Below, piece after piece: positions 1 to 7,753 of a DNA stretch of 64,000 nucleotides. The position numbers and the translations under genes were made by a program. Each line of letters opens with the position of its first letter. Position 1 is the stretch's first letter. A model generated the notes under the pieces. That model did no database searches and was not told where the DNA came from. It saw only the letters and a list, made by a program, of their open reading frames with translations. This stretch comes from Marinithermofilum abyssi (GTDB lineage Bacteria; Bacillota; Bacilli; Thermoactinomycetales; DSM-45169): positions 1 through 64,000 of the forward strand of contig NZ_BMHQ01000013.1 in NCBI RefSeq assembly GCF_014641195.1, in the 5' to 3' direction.

Positions 1-147
1 GGCAGGCTCTCGACGGTTCGTTACCTCATCGCCGATCTGCCTAGGATACTGCTGGTGGAACAACAGGCTTCATCGTATTGCGAAGCAATTACCCAAGCGA
101 CTTTCACGTCGCACTACTCCGAGATACATGCAAAATATACGATATAA
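1..147 (+). CDS. Possible 3' end of an unidentified gene
   Basis: Frame 1 is open from the window edge to a TAA at 145-147, encoding 48 residues that end in EIHAKYTI. A strong terminator follows three bases later, which is what one expects at the end of a real gene. I do not recognise the product, and 48 codons open by chance is not rare, so this could also be a non-coding flank. The start lies outside the window. Confidence 0.3.
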   Translation, partial: GRLSTVRYLIADLPRILLVEQQASSYCEAITQATFTSHYSEIHAKYTI

Positions 148-150
148 ACA

Positions 151-178
151 CGCACCGCCGTAGGACGGTGCGTTTTTT
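151..178 (+). terminator. Intrinsic terminator
   Basis: GC-rich hairpin with arms CGCACCG and CGGTGCG followed by TTTTTT. It would end transcription arriving from the left edge and faces the 3' end of the minus-strand HTTM gene. Confidence 0.8.
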
Positions 179-188
179 GATAACTTGC

Positions 189-1556
189 TTATTTCCCCTC
201 GGCCGATTCGGGCCGGTATTCCACCCGACAGTGATCATCACACCCGCCAGCGGGGATGATGGTACGCCTGGCGGCGATCCAGTCGTAGACCCGCTGCCCG
301 ATGCCGAGGATCCGGGCCAGCCATAATCCGGGCAAGGTGGGCCAGAGTAAGGGAAGGCGGGTTATCATCTGGATGATTCCATCGATACCGTCGTAAAAGG
401 TATGACCATCCGCGGTACTGTGAAGTCGCTGCTCCAATTTAACCGGATCGAGGCCATATCGCTCCGGGACCCCTTTCTCACGGAACGAGACGAACCTGAG
501 CAGTCCGAACAGGTCCAGTCTGCGGGCTGAGTCGACGCTTGCCTGGCAAAAGGAGCACCAGCCGTCATAAAAAACCGTCACTCTGCGGCGAGCGAAGAAG
601 GGCTGATCACCGATCCAGGATAACCGGCGGCGCATCCATCTGCCTGCACGCCCCAGAAGATGGCTGAGACGCCGGTAATCCTTGTCCGTCAACAGGATCA
701 GCTCGATTCCGATCATAAACCAGGAGAACAGGGCCAGGTTCATAAACACGCCGATCCCCAGGTGGAACAAGATGGCGCCGCAAACCGCGGCGTATTTGGT
801 GTACCGGTTCAACAACAAAAAGGGAAAGGCGACCTGGAACAGGACGGAGGTATAGGTGAGCAAGACCACCAGCGTTTCGGAAGCCCACAGCTTTTCGCTG
901 TAGCCGGGCCAGGCGAACTCCTGCACCCGCATCGCGTAATAGATGGCGGTGCCGTTTTGCCACATGGATCCCATTACTTTGTATAGTCCGGCGGTAAAAT
1001 ACATCAACATGACTTGGACGATGGCCATGGCTACGGCAGCATTGTGAAGCACCGCCGCATAGGGGCGTATCTTCTCCAACCAAGGGGAAGGCGCCGTTTG
1101 CCGGCGGCGTTTTCGCCATCGATCCACCGAGAAGCGGGCGCCCAGGTCGGCGAACAGCAGGTAAAGGAGTTGAAGCCGGACAATATTGTCCCCGCCGTTG
1201 GTGATAAAGGGATTTCGATAATAGAGCGACCAGAAACAGAGAAAGGTCAAAACCCCCGTCAACCGGGTATGCCATCCGATCGTCCACAGCAGAGTTACGA
1301 AGAGGGTCCCGTGAAAAATCACCTCAAAAGCGATCGGGGAGGAACTCAGATGATAAAGGGTCCAAATCTCCCGCTTTTCCGATCCGGCGAGAAACTGCTG
1401 ATAGGGCCACAATCCGTCGGCGCCCCACAGGAGATGCCGCTCGGAATAATGGGACAGAAGGTAGAACAGGATGCCCGCGCCGAAAAAGATACGTAGCCAA
1501 CTGGTGCCGATCAGGACGTGCTTCGTGGTCAGAAAGCGCTCCAATCGTCGGATCAT
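189..1556 (-). CDS. HTTM-domain membrane protein fused to a DCC thiol oxidoreductase domain
   Basis: A 455-residue protein with two parts. Roughly residues 10-290 form a multi-pass membrane region of the HTTM type (horizontally transferred transmembrane domain, related to vitamin-K-dependent gamma-carboxylase). From about residue 325 a DCC/DUF393 domain begins with FYDGWCSFC, carrying the CxxC redox pair. The fusion suggests a membrane-anchored thiol-disulfide or quinone-linked redox function; the substrate is unknown. I chose the ATG at 1556 because it overlaps the upstream stop as ATGA and has GGAGAGGAG at good spacing; a GTG at 1565 is too close to that site. It is the second gene of a two-gene minus-strand operon with the DUF5819 gene. 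Confidence 0.85.
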   Translation of the reverse strand: MIRRLERFLTTKHVLIGTSWLRIFFGAGILFYLLSHYSERHLLWGADGLWPYQQFLAGSEKREIWTLYHLSSSPIAFEVIFHGTLFVTLLWTIGWHTRLTGVLTFLCFWSLYYRNPFITNGGDNIVRLQLLYLLFADLGARFSVDRWRKRRRQTAPSPWLEKIRPYAAVLHNAAVAMAIVQVMLMYFTAGLYKVMGSMWQNGTAIYYAMRVQEFAWPGYSEKLWASETLVVLLTYTSVLFQVAFPFLLLNRYTKYAAVCGAILFHLGIGVFMNLALFSWFMIGIELILLTDKDYRRLSHLLGRAGRWMRRRLSWIGDQPFFARRRVTVFYDGWCSFCQASVDSARRLDLFGLLRFVSFREKGVPERYGLDPVKLEQRLHSTADGHTFYDGIDGIIQMITRLPLLWPTLPGLWLARILGIGQRVYDWIAARRTIIPAGGCDDHCRVEYRPESAEGK

Positions 1557-2170
1557 CGGGGCCACTCCTCTCCGGCGGAAGATGCTGCCGGCCGGTAAGG
1601 CATCCAGCCGGTTTCCCGAAATTGCACAATGCCTTCATTATCCGGCTTGGAACGTTGTTCAAAGCGGGGGAAGGTATTGCTGACAATCCGGATATTGATC
1701 TCTTCGATTTTCTTCCCGGATGGCAGACGTTGCTCCAACGCGGTGGAAACCGCCCGCTGCAACATCCATTTACCTTCCTTTTTTTCTTCTCCTTTATCAT
1801 ATACATAAGAACGGATCGCCGATGTCATATACCGCGTGACTCTGCCTTCGGAAGCGAGGCGATTGGTCTGGATATGTTGGATAATGGGTCCCGTAATATC
1901 CATCCACTTCGTTTCCCGGATCACCCCGGTTTCCCGGTCTTTAACCCGGGCTTTGGCCAGCAGGTTTTGATGCTGGGAAACGGGATTGGGAGCAAACAAG
2001 CGCCAGTTTTGCGCAAAAATCGGGTCCATGTACCCGTAAAGAGTATCCCACACCCGGGACCGGAGCGGGTTTTCCGGGGATAGATAGAGGGCGGTCAGTC
2101 CGGTATGTGCCATCAACAGGATACACAGTCCAATTGTAAAAATCCATAGAAAAATACGTTGAGCTTGCAA
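1553..2170 (-). CDS. DUF5819 family membrane-anchored protein
   Basis: A 205-residue protein with one N-terminal membrane segment (about residues 8-28) and an outside domain containing FAQNWRLFAPNP, the hallmark of DUF5819 proteins. The family is commonly found beside HTTM proteins, as here, and its biochemical role is unknown. The start is TTG with GGTGAGGTG upstream. It overlaps the next gene by four bases (ATGA), so the two are probably translationally coupled and may work together in a membrane redox or carboxylase-like process. Confidence 0.75.
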   Translation of the reverse strand: MQAQRIFLWIFTIGLCILLMAHTGLTALYLSPENPLRSRVWDTLYGYMDPIFAQNWRLFAPNPVSQHQNLLAKARVKDRETGVIRETKWMDITGPIIQHIQTNRLASEGRVTRYMTSAIRSYVYDKGEEKKEGKWMLQRAVSTALEQRLPSGKKIEEINIRIVSNTFPRFEQRSKPDNEGIVQFRETGWMPYRPAASSAGEEWPR

Positions 2171-2351
2171 AACTTCACCTCACCCTCCGGGGCGCTGTTG
2201 ATCATCACTATCATATCACAAGCGATTCATGAAATCTTGAACGAGCATTTACAGAACCGACATAGGAGTGAAGGAATGTCAGGCGAAGGTGTGGGATGTT
2301 CCTGCCTGTGATTTCATTGGGAAAGAGAGAATGACGAGGAGGAAAAGGCGC

Positions 2352-3659
2352 ATGTTACAGGATCAACAGAACGTGTTCCACCGGAGTCGGGGATGGAAGC
2401 GGGCAAGAGGCAACGTTTTTATCTGTCTATTGATGGGTGCGATGTTATTGCCCTTCTGTTCCGAACAAGATTTCGCTTATGGAGACAGCGAAAAAGGGGC
2501 CAGCCGCAGCTGGGTAGGGTCATGGACGGCCAGCCTACAATTCCCATCGGGGGATGCGGCAGAAGGGGTATCCGACCGGACTGTACGGATGATTGTGCGC
2601 CCTCATGAGGAAGGCAACCAGGTTCGCCTCCGCTTTTCCAATGCTTATGGGGAACAGGATGTCACATTTGCAGAAGTGCGGTTGGCAGAGAGGGAGATGG
2701 GAGCTGCGATTGACAAGGATACCGATACACCGGTCACTTTTGCAGGGCGTCGAGCAGTCACCTTGTCACCGGGCCGAGAAGTGATGAGTGATCCCCTTTC
2801 TTTTCCGGTGAAAAAAGGAGAAGATTTAGCGGTCAGCGTGTATGTATCCGGTGACAGCGGCGCTGCCACATGGCACCGGATCGCCAAACAGACATCTTAC
2901 ATATCGGAACAGGGTAACCATACCCGTGACCGCCAAGGGGAGGGTTATACGGATACGATCAGTTCCTGGTTTTGGCTGACCGGATTGGATGTCGGCGCCT
3001 CGCCCAAACATCAGGGGGCGGTGGTTGCTTTTGGGGATTCCATTACTGACGGCACCCGTTCCACCCAGGATGCCAATCACCGTTATCCGGACTTTTTGCA
3101 GGAGCGGCTGGATGCTGCAAGAATGGAGAAATCGGTGTTGAATGCAGGGATTTCCGGCAATAAGCTGCTCCGGGATGATGCGGTATATGGGGAATCAGCG
3201 CTTAAGCGTTTTGATCGGGATGTTCTCGCTCAGCCCGGTGTGACGGATGTGATTTTGTTGGAAGGCATCAACGATATCGGGCACGATCCACACAACTACA
3301 ATGCGGATCAAATCATTGGGGCGATGAAGCAGCTGATCGATCGGGCCCATGCCCGAGGCCTGCGCATTTACGGCGGAACCCTGCTTCCATTCGAGGGGAC
3401 AACCATACCGGGATATTACACAGAAGAAGGGGAAGCCACACGGGATAAGGTGAATCACTGGATTCGGAGCAGCGGGGCCTTTGACGGAGTGATCGATTTT
3501 GACCGGGCGCTTCAAGATCCTGAACACCCGGACAGACTGAACCCCGCCTATGATTCGGGAGATCATTTGCATCCCAATGATACCGGGTATGAAAAAATGG
3601 CGGAAACCGCATCGCAAGTCTTGCTGAAAAGGAACCTGCCCTTAAGTTATGGACAATAA
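2352..3659 (+). CDS. Secreted SGNH/GDSL-family hydrolase
   Basis: The frame is open from 2268, but the ATG at 2352 has an excellent AGGAGG nine bases upstream and yields 435 residues. After a basic stretch comes a hydrophobic signal segment (FICLLMGAMLLPF), so the enzyme should be exported. The catalytic domain starts near VVAFGDSITDG (block I serine), continues with NAGISGN (block II Gly) and LEGINDIG (block III Asn), and ends with DHLHPNDTGY (block V Asp/His). The order matches the XynE-like branch of SGNH hydrolases, which act as esterases or lipases on carbohydrate or lipid esters. An N-terminal beta-rich region precedes the catalytic part. The exact substrate cannot be read from sequence. 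Confidence 0.88.
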   Translation: MLQDQQNVFHRSRGWKRARGNVFICLLMGAMLLPFCSEQDFAYGDSEKGASRSWVGSWTASLQFPSGDAAEGVSDRTVRMIVRPHEEGNQVRLRFSNAYGEQDVTFAEVRLAEREMGAAIDKDTDTPVTFAGRRAVTLSPGREVMSDPLSFPVKKGEDLAVSVYVSGDSGAATWHRIAKQTSYISEQGNHTRDRQGEGYTDTISSWFWLTGLDVGASPKHQGAVVAFGDSITDGTRSTQDANHRYPDFLQERLDAARMEKSVLNAGISGNKLLRDDAVYGESALKRFDRDVLAQPGVTDVILLEGINDIGHDPHNYNADQIIGAMKQLIDRAHARGLRIYGGTLLPFEGTTIPGYYTEEGEATRDKVNHWIRSSGAFDGVIDFDRALQDPEHPDRLNPAYDSGDHLHPNDTGYEKMAETASQVLLKRNLPLSYGQ

Positions 3660-3830
3660 CAAGTCATCCGTACTAGAATCGAAGAGTACTAGTATGCAGG
3701 CTCGCCTATATGGTAAAAAGACAGACGGGGTATAGCATCCTTTGCATCCTTGGTCTATGATCAGAGTAGCGAAACGCAGACTGGGAGATAGGAAACGGTC
3801 TTTGCAATAGATATTAAGGATACAAAGTGG

Positions 3831-4448
3831 GTGAAGACGTTGGAAGAGTTTATTCATGCTGTGTTGCAATGGCTCACGGATCTGGGTTATGCGGGGATTG
3901 CGTTGGGACTGATGATTGAAGTGATTCCCAGTGAGATCGTTCTCTCTTATGGGGGATATATGGTGTCCCAGGGCAAGATCACCTTTGTGGGAGCTGTCAT
4001 CGCAGGCACCATCGGCGGTGTTTTCTCTCAGCTTTTTCTTTACTGGGCGGGATATTACGGTGGCCGTCCCTTTTTGGAGAAGTACGGCAAGTATATTTTG
4101 ATCAAGGAGAATCATCTGCGGACTGCGGAGAAATGGTTTGAGCGGTACGGGTCTGGCGTCATCTTCGGGGCCCGCTTCATTCCGGTGGTACGCCACGCCA
4201 TTTCCATTCCGGCGGGGATTTCCAAAATGCCTTGGACCACGTTTACCCTGTACACTTCCCTGGCGGTGATTCCGTGGTCGGTATTCTTCTTGTACCTCGG
4301 TCTTCAACTGGGAGACAACTGGGAGAACATCAAGGAAGTGGCGGCACCCTATGTACAGCCTTTGGGCATTGGGGCAGGTGCGGCGCTGCTCTTATATATG
4401 CTTTATCAATGGCGAAAAAAAGGAAAAGACAGCCCGACAACCGTGTAA
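3831..4448 (+). CDS. DedA family membrane protein
   Basis: A 205-residue integral membrane protein of the DedA/SNARE-associated family. Visible family signatures are the N-terminal amphipathic segment, IEVIPSEIVLSYGG near residue 29 and the motif GARFIPVVRHAISIPAG near residue 107 with the conserved arginines. DedA proteins act in the cytoplasmic membrane as phospholipid or undecaprenyl-phosphate flippases and affect proton-motive force and drug sensitivity. The start is GTG with AAGGA about ten bases upstream; a TTG nine bases later is an alternative. It stands alone, 170 bases after the SGNH gene, where I recognise nothing between them. Confidence 0.85.
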   Translation: MKTLEEFIHAVLQWLTDLGYAGIALGLMIEVIPSEIVLSYGGYMVSQGKITFVGAVIAGTIGGVFSQLFLYWAGYYGGRPFLEKYGKYILIKENHLRTAEKWFERYGSGVIFGARFIPVVRHAISIPAGISKMPWTTFTLYTSLAVIPWSVFFLYLGLQLGDNWENIKEVAAPYVQPLGIGAGAALLLYMLYQWRKKGKDSPTTV

Positions 4449-4567
4449 GTAAAGTATCCCGATGCTCTATTTGGAGCGGACAGAATCACATCCGTAAAGT
4501 AGGGTCATCGTTTTTTACAGAGAGTTTGACCTGACGTAAGGGCTTCTCCGCTTTTTGGACAGGTGGA

Positions 4568-5068
4568 TCATCGAGCTGACCCGCCAACATCATCGGGCGG
4601 GTTTTTGTATGGGCAGAAATCAAACCGGGTCCTAGGACCGGAGTCCGATGAAATGGGAAAATAGGGGTACGGCAACGATTCGCGAATTTGCACCGCCAAT
4701 AGGTCTAGCCCATCTTCGCCCCTGTATCGTTTGTCATCCGCTACGGCTACCATAAGCTCTTCCGCTTGCTCGTTCGTTAGCGTCAGAATGTAGCCGTTCA
4801 TACGTAGAAAGGTACTTAATACTGACAGTGCTGTGCGCTTATTTCCGTTGTGGAAGGGATGATCTTGCACCAGCGGACTGAGTAAGCGTCGCTGTCTTCC
4901 GGTTGAATGTCGGGTGTACTCCTTGCCCGAAGGCTTCCGCTATCGGTCGATAAACTGCTGCTTCTAGACGATCAGGAAACTTATGCCAGCCTGTTCCTCG
5001 TCGGCAAAACGCTTCATAGTGATGTAGTGCGTAGCGACGACCTCTTCTAATGTTAAGTACACCGTCAT
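4568..5068 (-). pseudogene. Doc/Fic-type death-on-curing toxin, frameshifted
   Basis: The intact C-terminal part contains the Fic motif HPFHNGNKR followed by TALSVLSTFLRMNGY, typical of Doc toxins that inactivate EF-Tu by phosphorylation. The N-terminus is present in other frames: from an ATG at 5068 one reads MTVYLTLEEVVATHYITMKR until a TAG at 4964-4966; a second frame carries FPDRLEAAVYRPIAEAFGQG; a third reaches the Fic motif. At least two frameshifts are therefore needed to join the protein, and the C-terminal tail runs into a terminator hairpin. It is preceded immediately by the 3' remnant of an antitoxin. I conclude a dead toxin-antitoxin module; sequencing error at two sites is the alternative. 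Confidence 0.85.
4579..4607 (+). terminator. Intrinsic terminator
   Basis: Hairpin arms ACCCGCC and GGGCGGGT followed by five T. It lies 130 bases after the DedA stop and is oriented to end that transcript; it overlaps the decayed 3' end of the opposing toxin gene. Confidence 0.7.
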
Positions 5069-5072
5069 AGGC

Positions 5073-5144
5073 CTACCTATTGCGCAGATTGCGCAGTGCC
5101 TTGTATACACCCCAATATGCACCTGCATGGTTTTGGTTCCTTAT
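5073..5144 (-). pseudogene. C-terminal remnant of the cognate antitoxin
   Basis: Directly before the Doc pseudogene start an in-frame stretch of 23 codons reads NQNHAGAYWGVYKALRNLRN and then stops at 5073-5075, four bases from the toxin ATG. An upstream in-frame TGA at 5145-5147 cuts it off and no start codon is present. The sequence style and spacing fit the tail of an antitoxin in a doc operon. It is too short to assign to Phd or AbrB families. Confidence 0.55.
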
Positions 5145-5205
5145 TCAAAGGGTTTTTTACGTTGATGAAACCGTAGGAAGTTGCATCCAGGGTGGCTTTT
5201 TAAAT

Positions 5206-5237
5206 ACTAAAACAGCCCGTGCTATTTACACGGGCTG
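5206..5237 (-). terminator. Intrinsic terminator (minus strand)
   Basis: Arms AGCCCGTG and CACGGGCT with TTTTAG on the minus-strand 3' side. It lies about 55 bases after the small GY-protein gene and likely ends its transcript. Confidence 0.75.
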
Positions 5238-5291
5238 GGAAACGGGGTAAGTCAGCGGTATTTCACTCTTCAACAGGGTACTTTCGAGAAA

Positions 5292-5414
5292 TTAGTACCC
5301 ATTAATGACGCCGACCAGTCCGAAAATGGTCGCGATCACCAACAGGAAAAGCAACAGGCGACGCAAACCAAAACCACTGTATCCACTGTATCCGCCAGAG
5401 GAACTTCCAAACAT
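5292..5414 (-). CDS. Small GY-rich single-pass membrane protein (YjcZ-like)
   Basis: A 40-residue protein starting MFGSSSGGYSGYSGFG, followed by LRRLLLFLLVIATIF as a single membrane helix and ending GVINGY. AGGAGG sits seven bases before the ATG. Its C-terminal 26 residues are almost identical to the plus-strand gene at 6642, so the two are paralogs in opposite orientation. Short Gly/Tyr-rich peptides with one helix and a terminal GY resemble YjcZ-type sporulation proteins of Bacillales; a coat or forespore-membrane role is an inference. Confidence 0.8.
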   Translation of the reverse strand: MFGSSSGGYSGYSGFGLRRLLLFLLVIATIFGLVGVINGY

Positions 5415-5617
5415 TTGGTTGCCTCCTTTTCTAAAAATTCGTTAATAATGTATAACGTTTGCAGACAGAAACGGTTATTAACTATATCAGAAAAAAATAG
5501 GTGTATTGAATAGATCTGTATCAGATCACTTAGACAGGGATCTATTTAAATACAGATTGGTTGAATACCTTTCCCTTTACTAAATTCTCAACATAGCTTA
5601 AAGGAAAATGAAATCGC

Positions 5618-5824
5618 ATGCAGGGAAGGGAGGAGGACGTGATAAGCCAGAACATTCCTGGTATGTGTCAGCAGTATATCGGTCAACCAGTGCAAATACA
5701 ATTGCGGGATGGAAGAAACCTTCCCGGTGTTATTCAGAAAGTCGGTCTTGGTCCAAGGGTCATAAAAAAGGGCAGAAAACATCCCGTCGGCGCCAGTATG
5801 AGGCCCATAACGGGATGTTTTTAG
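5618..5824 (+). CDS. Small unknown protein, Sm-like appearance
   Basis: A 68-residue reading frame whose first two thirds look protein-like: PGMCQQYIGQPVQIQLRDGR then NLPGVIQKVG, which resembles the beta-strand pattern of small Sm-like/LSM coat or spore proteins in Bacillales. The last 20 codons run through a terminator stem, so the C-terminus may be a recent read-on after a frameshift. The Shine-Dalgarno for the ATG is weak (AAAGGA, about 12 bases away); a GTG at 5639 is preceded too closely by AGGAGG. No firm function. Confidence 0.5.
   Translation: MQGREEDVISQNIPGMCQQYIGQPVQIQLRDGRNLPGVIQKVGLGPRVIKKGRKHPVGASMRPITGCF
5777..5823 (+). terminator. Terminator-like hairpin overlapping a stop codon
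   Basis: Arms AAACATCCCGT and ACGGGATGTTT, eleven paired bases, with a loop of about 22 bases and a TTTTTA run. It overlaps the end of the preceding small gene, whose last codons form the stem. Confidence 0.6.
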
Positions 5825-6052
5825 TCGGGATGATGTTCATTACCTAATCGTGTTAACTACATCAGAATTCACCGGGAGTCTGTCATTCCATATCTTGTTA
5901 CGGGCATCATACCACCTCAAATGGAAGCCAAATCAGTGAAGTATCCGACCATTACTGTTGATATTAGGGTATTCACACTTTCCTTAGTAATCAATGCTGT
6001 ATATCCTATCTTAACGGCATGCTTATTACTTCAGAAGAAGGGAGGGATTATA

Positions 6053-6433
6053 TTGACGAAACCAAACCACACGAATATCCGAATCCATGACGGGGCCCAT
6101 GATCATCAATTCCAGTTGTTTTTTTTCGAGGATGGACCCGGAATTAGGAAACCATATCCCCATCGTCACAGGTATCAGGGAATTACCTCATTTGATGTTG
6201 GCCACCGACACCGCTTGGGCGGAGTGACCGCACCGGCACCAGACGTACCAGATCATGTCCATGAATATCGGGGGACCACTACATTTGACGATGGTCATGT
6301 CCACCATTTTTCTGGCGTTACTGGACCACCCATTCCGTTGCCGGATGGAGGTCACTACCACATCATCGAAGGGGAAACAACGGTAAACGGCGAGATCCCC
6401 CATACCCATTCCTATATGGGAGAAGCAAGATAA
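6053..6433 (+). CDS. YmaF family histidine-rich protein
   Basis: A 126-residue protein made of repeated His-rich units: HDHQF, HRHRYQGIT, GHRHRLGGVT, DHVHEYRGTT, GHVHHFSGVT, GHYHIIEG and HTHSY. The spacing of the H-x-H pairs and the GVT/GTT ends match the YmaF family of Bacillus, probably a metal-binding or spore-associated beta protein. The open frame extends to 5921, but a TTG at 6053 preceded by GGGAGG gives a natural start (TKPNHTN), while the longer version adds an unrelated hydrophobic stretch. It lies between the two GY-rich small genes, in line with a sporulation context. Confidence 0.8.
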   Translation: MTKPNHTNIRIHDGAHDHQFQLFFFEDGPGIRKPYPHRHRYQGITSFDVGHRHRLGGVTAPAPDVPDHVHEYRGTTTFDDGHVHHFSGVTGPPIPLPDGGHYHIIEGETTVNGEIPHTHSYMGEAR

Positions 6434-6641
6434 CCTCTGATAATAACGGTTCTGTCAAACCTACCCAAATCGTTATTTAAATCCCCCGGTCCTACCCTGA
6501 AAACTAGTCATGCGGCTAATTTTCTCCGTTTAATAAAGTGTGATGCTGGTATATTTCTGTACTATAGGTATCTTTGTCCATGTCGAATCACAACAGAGAA
6601 GCATAATAAAATATATCTTGATCCGAAAGGGGAAGAAGTTT

Positions 6642-6749
6642 ATGAGCGGCTACGGTTACGGTTACGGATTCGGTTTACGCCGACTGCTTCTCTTTCTGTT
6701 GGTAATCGCCACCATTTTCGCCCTGGTTGGCGTCATTAATGGGTACTAA
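6642..6749 (+). CDS. Small GY-rich single-pass membrane protein (YjcZ-like), paralog 2
   Basis: A 35-residue peptide beginning MSGYGYGYGFG, then the same membrane helix as the gene at 5292 and the same GVINGY end. GAAAGGGG lies ten bases before the ATG. The frame is open further upstream (to 6540) but that part is not protein-like. Probable sporulation membrane peptide, by analogy with YjcZ-type proteins; exact role unknown. Confidence 0.78.
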   Translation: MSGYGYGYGFGLRRLLLFLLVIATIFALVGVINGY

Positions 6750-6811
6750 TTTGTCGAAAGTGCCCTGTTGAAGACTAAATACTGATGTGGATTCTCCCCC
6801 CCTTTTCTCAT

Positions 6812-6838
6812 AAAAGCCGATTTTTTTCGGCTTTTTTC
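6812..6838 (+). terminator. Intrinsic terminator
   Basis: Arms AAAGCCGA and TCGGCTTT with a T-only loop and a T-rich tail; it ends the small GY-protein transcript. Confidence 0.8.
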
Positions 6839-6864
6839 TTTTGTACACTTTTTTCTTTTGTACA
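6831..6864. repeat. Perfect 17-bp tandem duplication
   Basis: The unit CTTTTTTCTTTTGTACA occurs twice without a gap (6831-6847 and 6848-6864). The first copy begins in the T-tract of the terminator, so the duplication extends the tract downstream. Likely replication slippage. Confidence 0.9.
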
Positions 6865-6953
6865 TTTAAAAGGGCTAACAGGAAAATGGATCAGGCTTGG
6901 AACACGGATAAACAGCAAAGGGGATTCAGACCGGTGCGGAAGTTCCTCTTCAA

Positions 6954-7421
6954 CTATCTTAACGGATAAGAAGTCGCCCGAATGGCGCTTTTTACTCCTT
7001 TGGCTACCTGTTTAGCTGTTCCTTCTCCTTGAAAATGGACGTACATCACTCTGGGATGTTCCATCAGCATGTGGTTGTGGACGGCGGTGACATGCAGTCC
7101 TGATTTGCGCAGTCGGTCAATCACCGGATTGACCTCTGTTTCCATCAGGGCAAATTCTCCCATGACCACCCATGTGCTGCCTGTGCGTTCAAAGTTGGCC
7201 AGGAGCTCCAGTTCCATGGTTTCCGGGGAAAGCTTCTTGCCCATATGACGTACATTCAGCTCTTTTCGGAGCAGGCTCATTTTACAGATCCCTTCTTCTT
7301 GTTCCACCGGCACGCCCAGGACCTGTTGCAGCTGCTGGCAGTTTACCGGCTGGGCAGCGATCGGGTGGTGAGAAAGCAGCAGGAGCATAAACAAGAGAGT
7401 AACAACGGAACATTTTTTCAT
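6954..7421 (-). CDS. Exported DUF1259 (LppY/LpqO-like) protein
   Basis: A 155-residue protein. Residues 1-22 are a signal peptide (MKKCSVVTLLFMLLLLSHHP, then AAQP). The mature part matches DUF1259/LppY-LpqO: GEFALMETEVNPVIDRL followed by VTAVHNHMLMEHPRVMYVHF. These proteins are secreted or lipid-anchored in actinobacteria and Firmicutes; the function is unknown, although a His-rich HNHM motif suggests metal or ligand binding. I chose the ATG at 7421, seven bases after GGGAGG. The Shine-Dalgarno and start codon lie in one arm of a long inverted repeat, suggesting translation may be limited by mRNA folding. Confidence 0.8.
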   Translation of the reverse strand: MKKCSVVTLLFMLLLLSHHPIAAQPVNCQQLQQVLGVPVEQEEGICKMSLLRKELNVRHMGKKLSPETMELELLANFERTGSTWVVMGEFALMETEVNPVIDRLRKSGLHVTAVHNHMLMEHPRVMYVHFQGEGTAKQVAKGVKSAIRATSYPLR

Positions 7422-7480
7422 AAAACGACCTCCCAAAGATTGATCATGGATAACCTTTCCTTCGGGAGGTCGTTTTATGA
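7418..7480. repeat. 17-bp perfect inverted repeat containing a ribosome site and start codon
   Basis: TCATAAAACGACCTCCC at 7418-7434 is the exact reverse complement of GGGAGGTCGTTTTATGA at 7464-7480, with a 29-base loop. On the minus strand the downstream arm holds the Shine-Dalgarno and ATG of the DUF1259 gene, so the mRNA could fold and block its own translation start. Confidence 0.9.
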
Positions 7481-7503
7481 TGGGATACTCTTTTGCAATC
7501 ATG

Positions 7504-7537
7504 ACAAATCCGGAGCACCTGTTCAGCGCTCCGGATT
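7504..7537 (-). terminator. Stem-loop after ybdD, probable terminator
   Basis: Arms AAATCCGGAGC and GCTCCGGATTT flank a ten-base loop just past the ybdD stop. The T-tract is short, so termination may be weak or the stem may only protect the mRNA end. Confidence 0.55.
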
Positions 7538-7541
7538 TCTG

Positions 7542-7751
7542 TCAACAACACCGTCGGATCGTGCCGCCGCCGTACTTTTCATCGGTGGCTTTTTTGTGGA
7601 ATTCCTTTTCCGAAAGAGGAGTCTCTCCCGGGTGATGCTTGTGGAAATGTTCCAGATACCGCTCGTAGCTGGGAACACCGGCCATGGTGTGAAGATAATG
7701 CCGGATCGCTTTCATGGTCCGTTTCCACCAAGGACAGGATGCGGTTTCCAT
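7542..7751 (-). CDS. ybdD: YbdD/YjiX family protein
   Basis: A 69-residue soluble protein with HTMAGVPSYERYLEHFHKHH and HPGETPLSEKEF, the core of the YbdD/YjiX (DUF466) family. Such genes directly follow cstA or btsT in many bacteria and are thought to assist the carbon-starvation transporter. Here the ATG lies two bases after the cstA stop, with GGGTG in the end of cstA as ribosome site, so the two genes form one operon. The Cys pair at the C-terminus (RRCC) is notable but its role is unknown. Confidence 0.88.
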   Translation of the reverse strand: METASCPWWKRTMKAIRHYLHTMAGVPSYERYLEHFHKHHPGETPLSEKEFHKKATDEKYGGGTIRRCC

Positions 7752-7753
7752 CG

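Noticed and set aside
3660-3830. Gap before the DedA gene considered as a riboswitch
   Set aside because: No conserved riboswitch core could be recognised.
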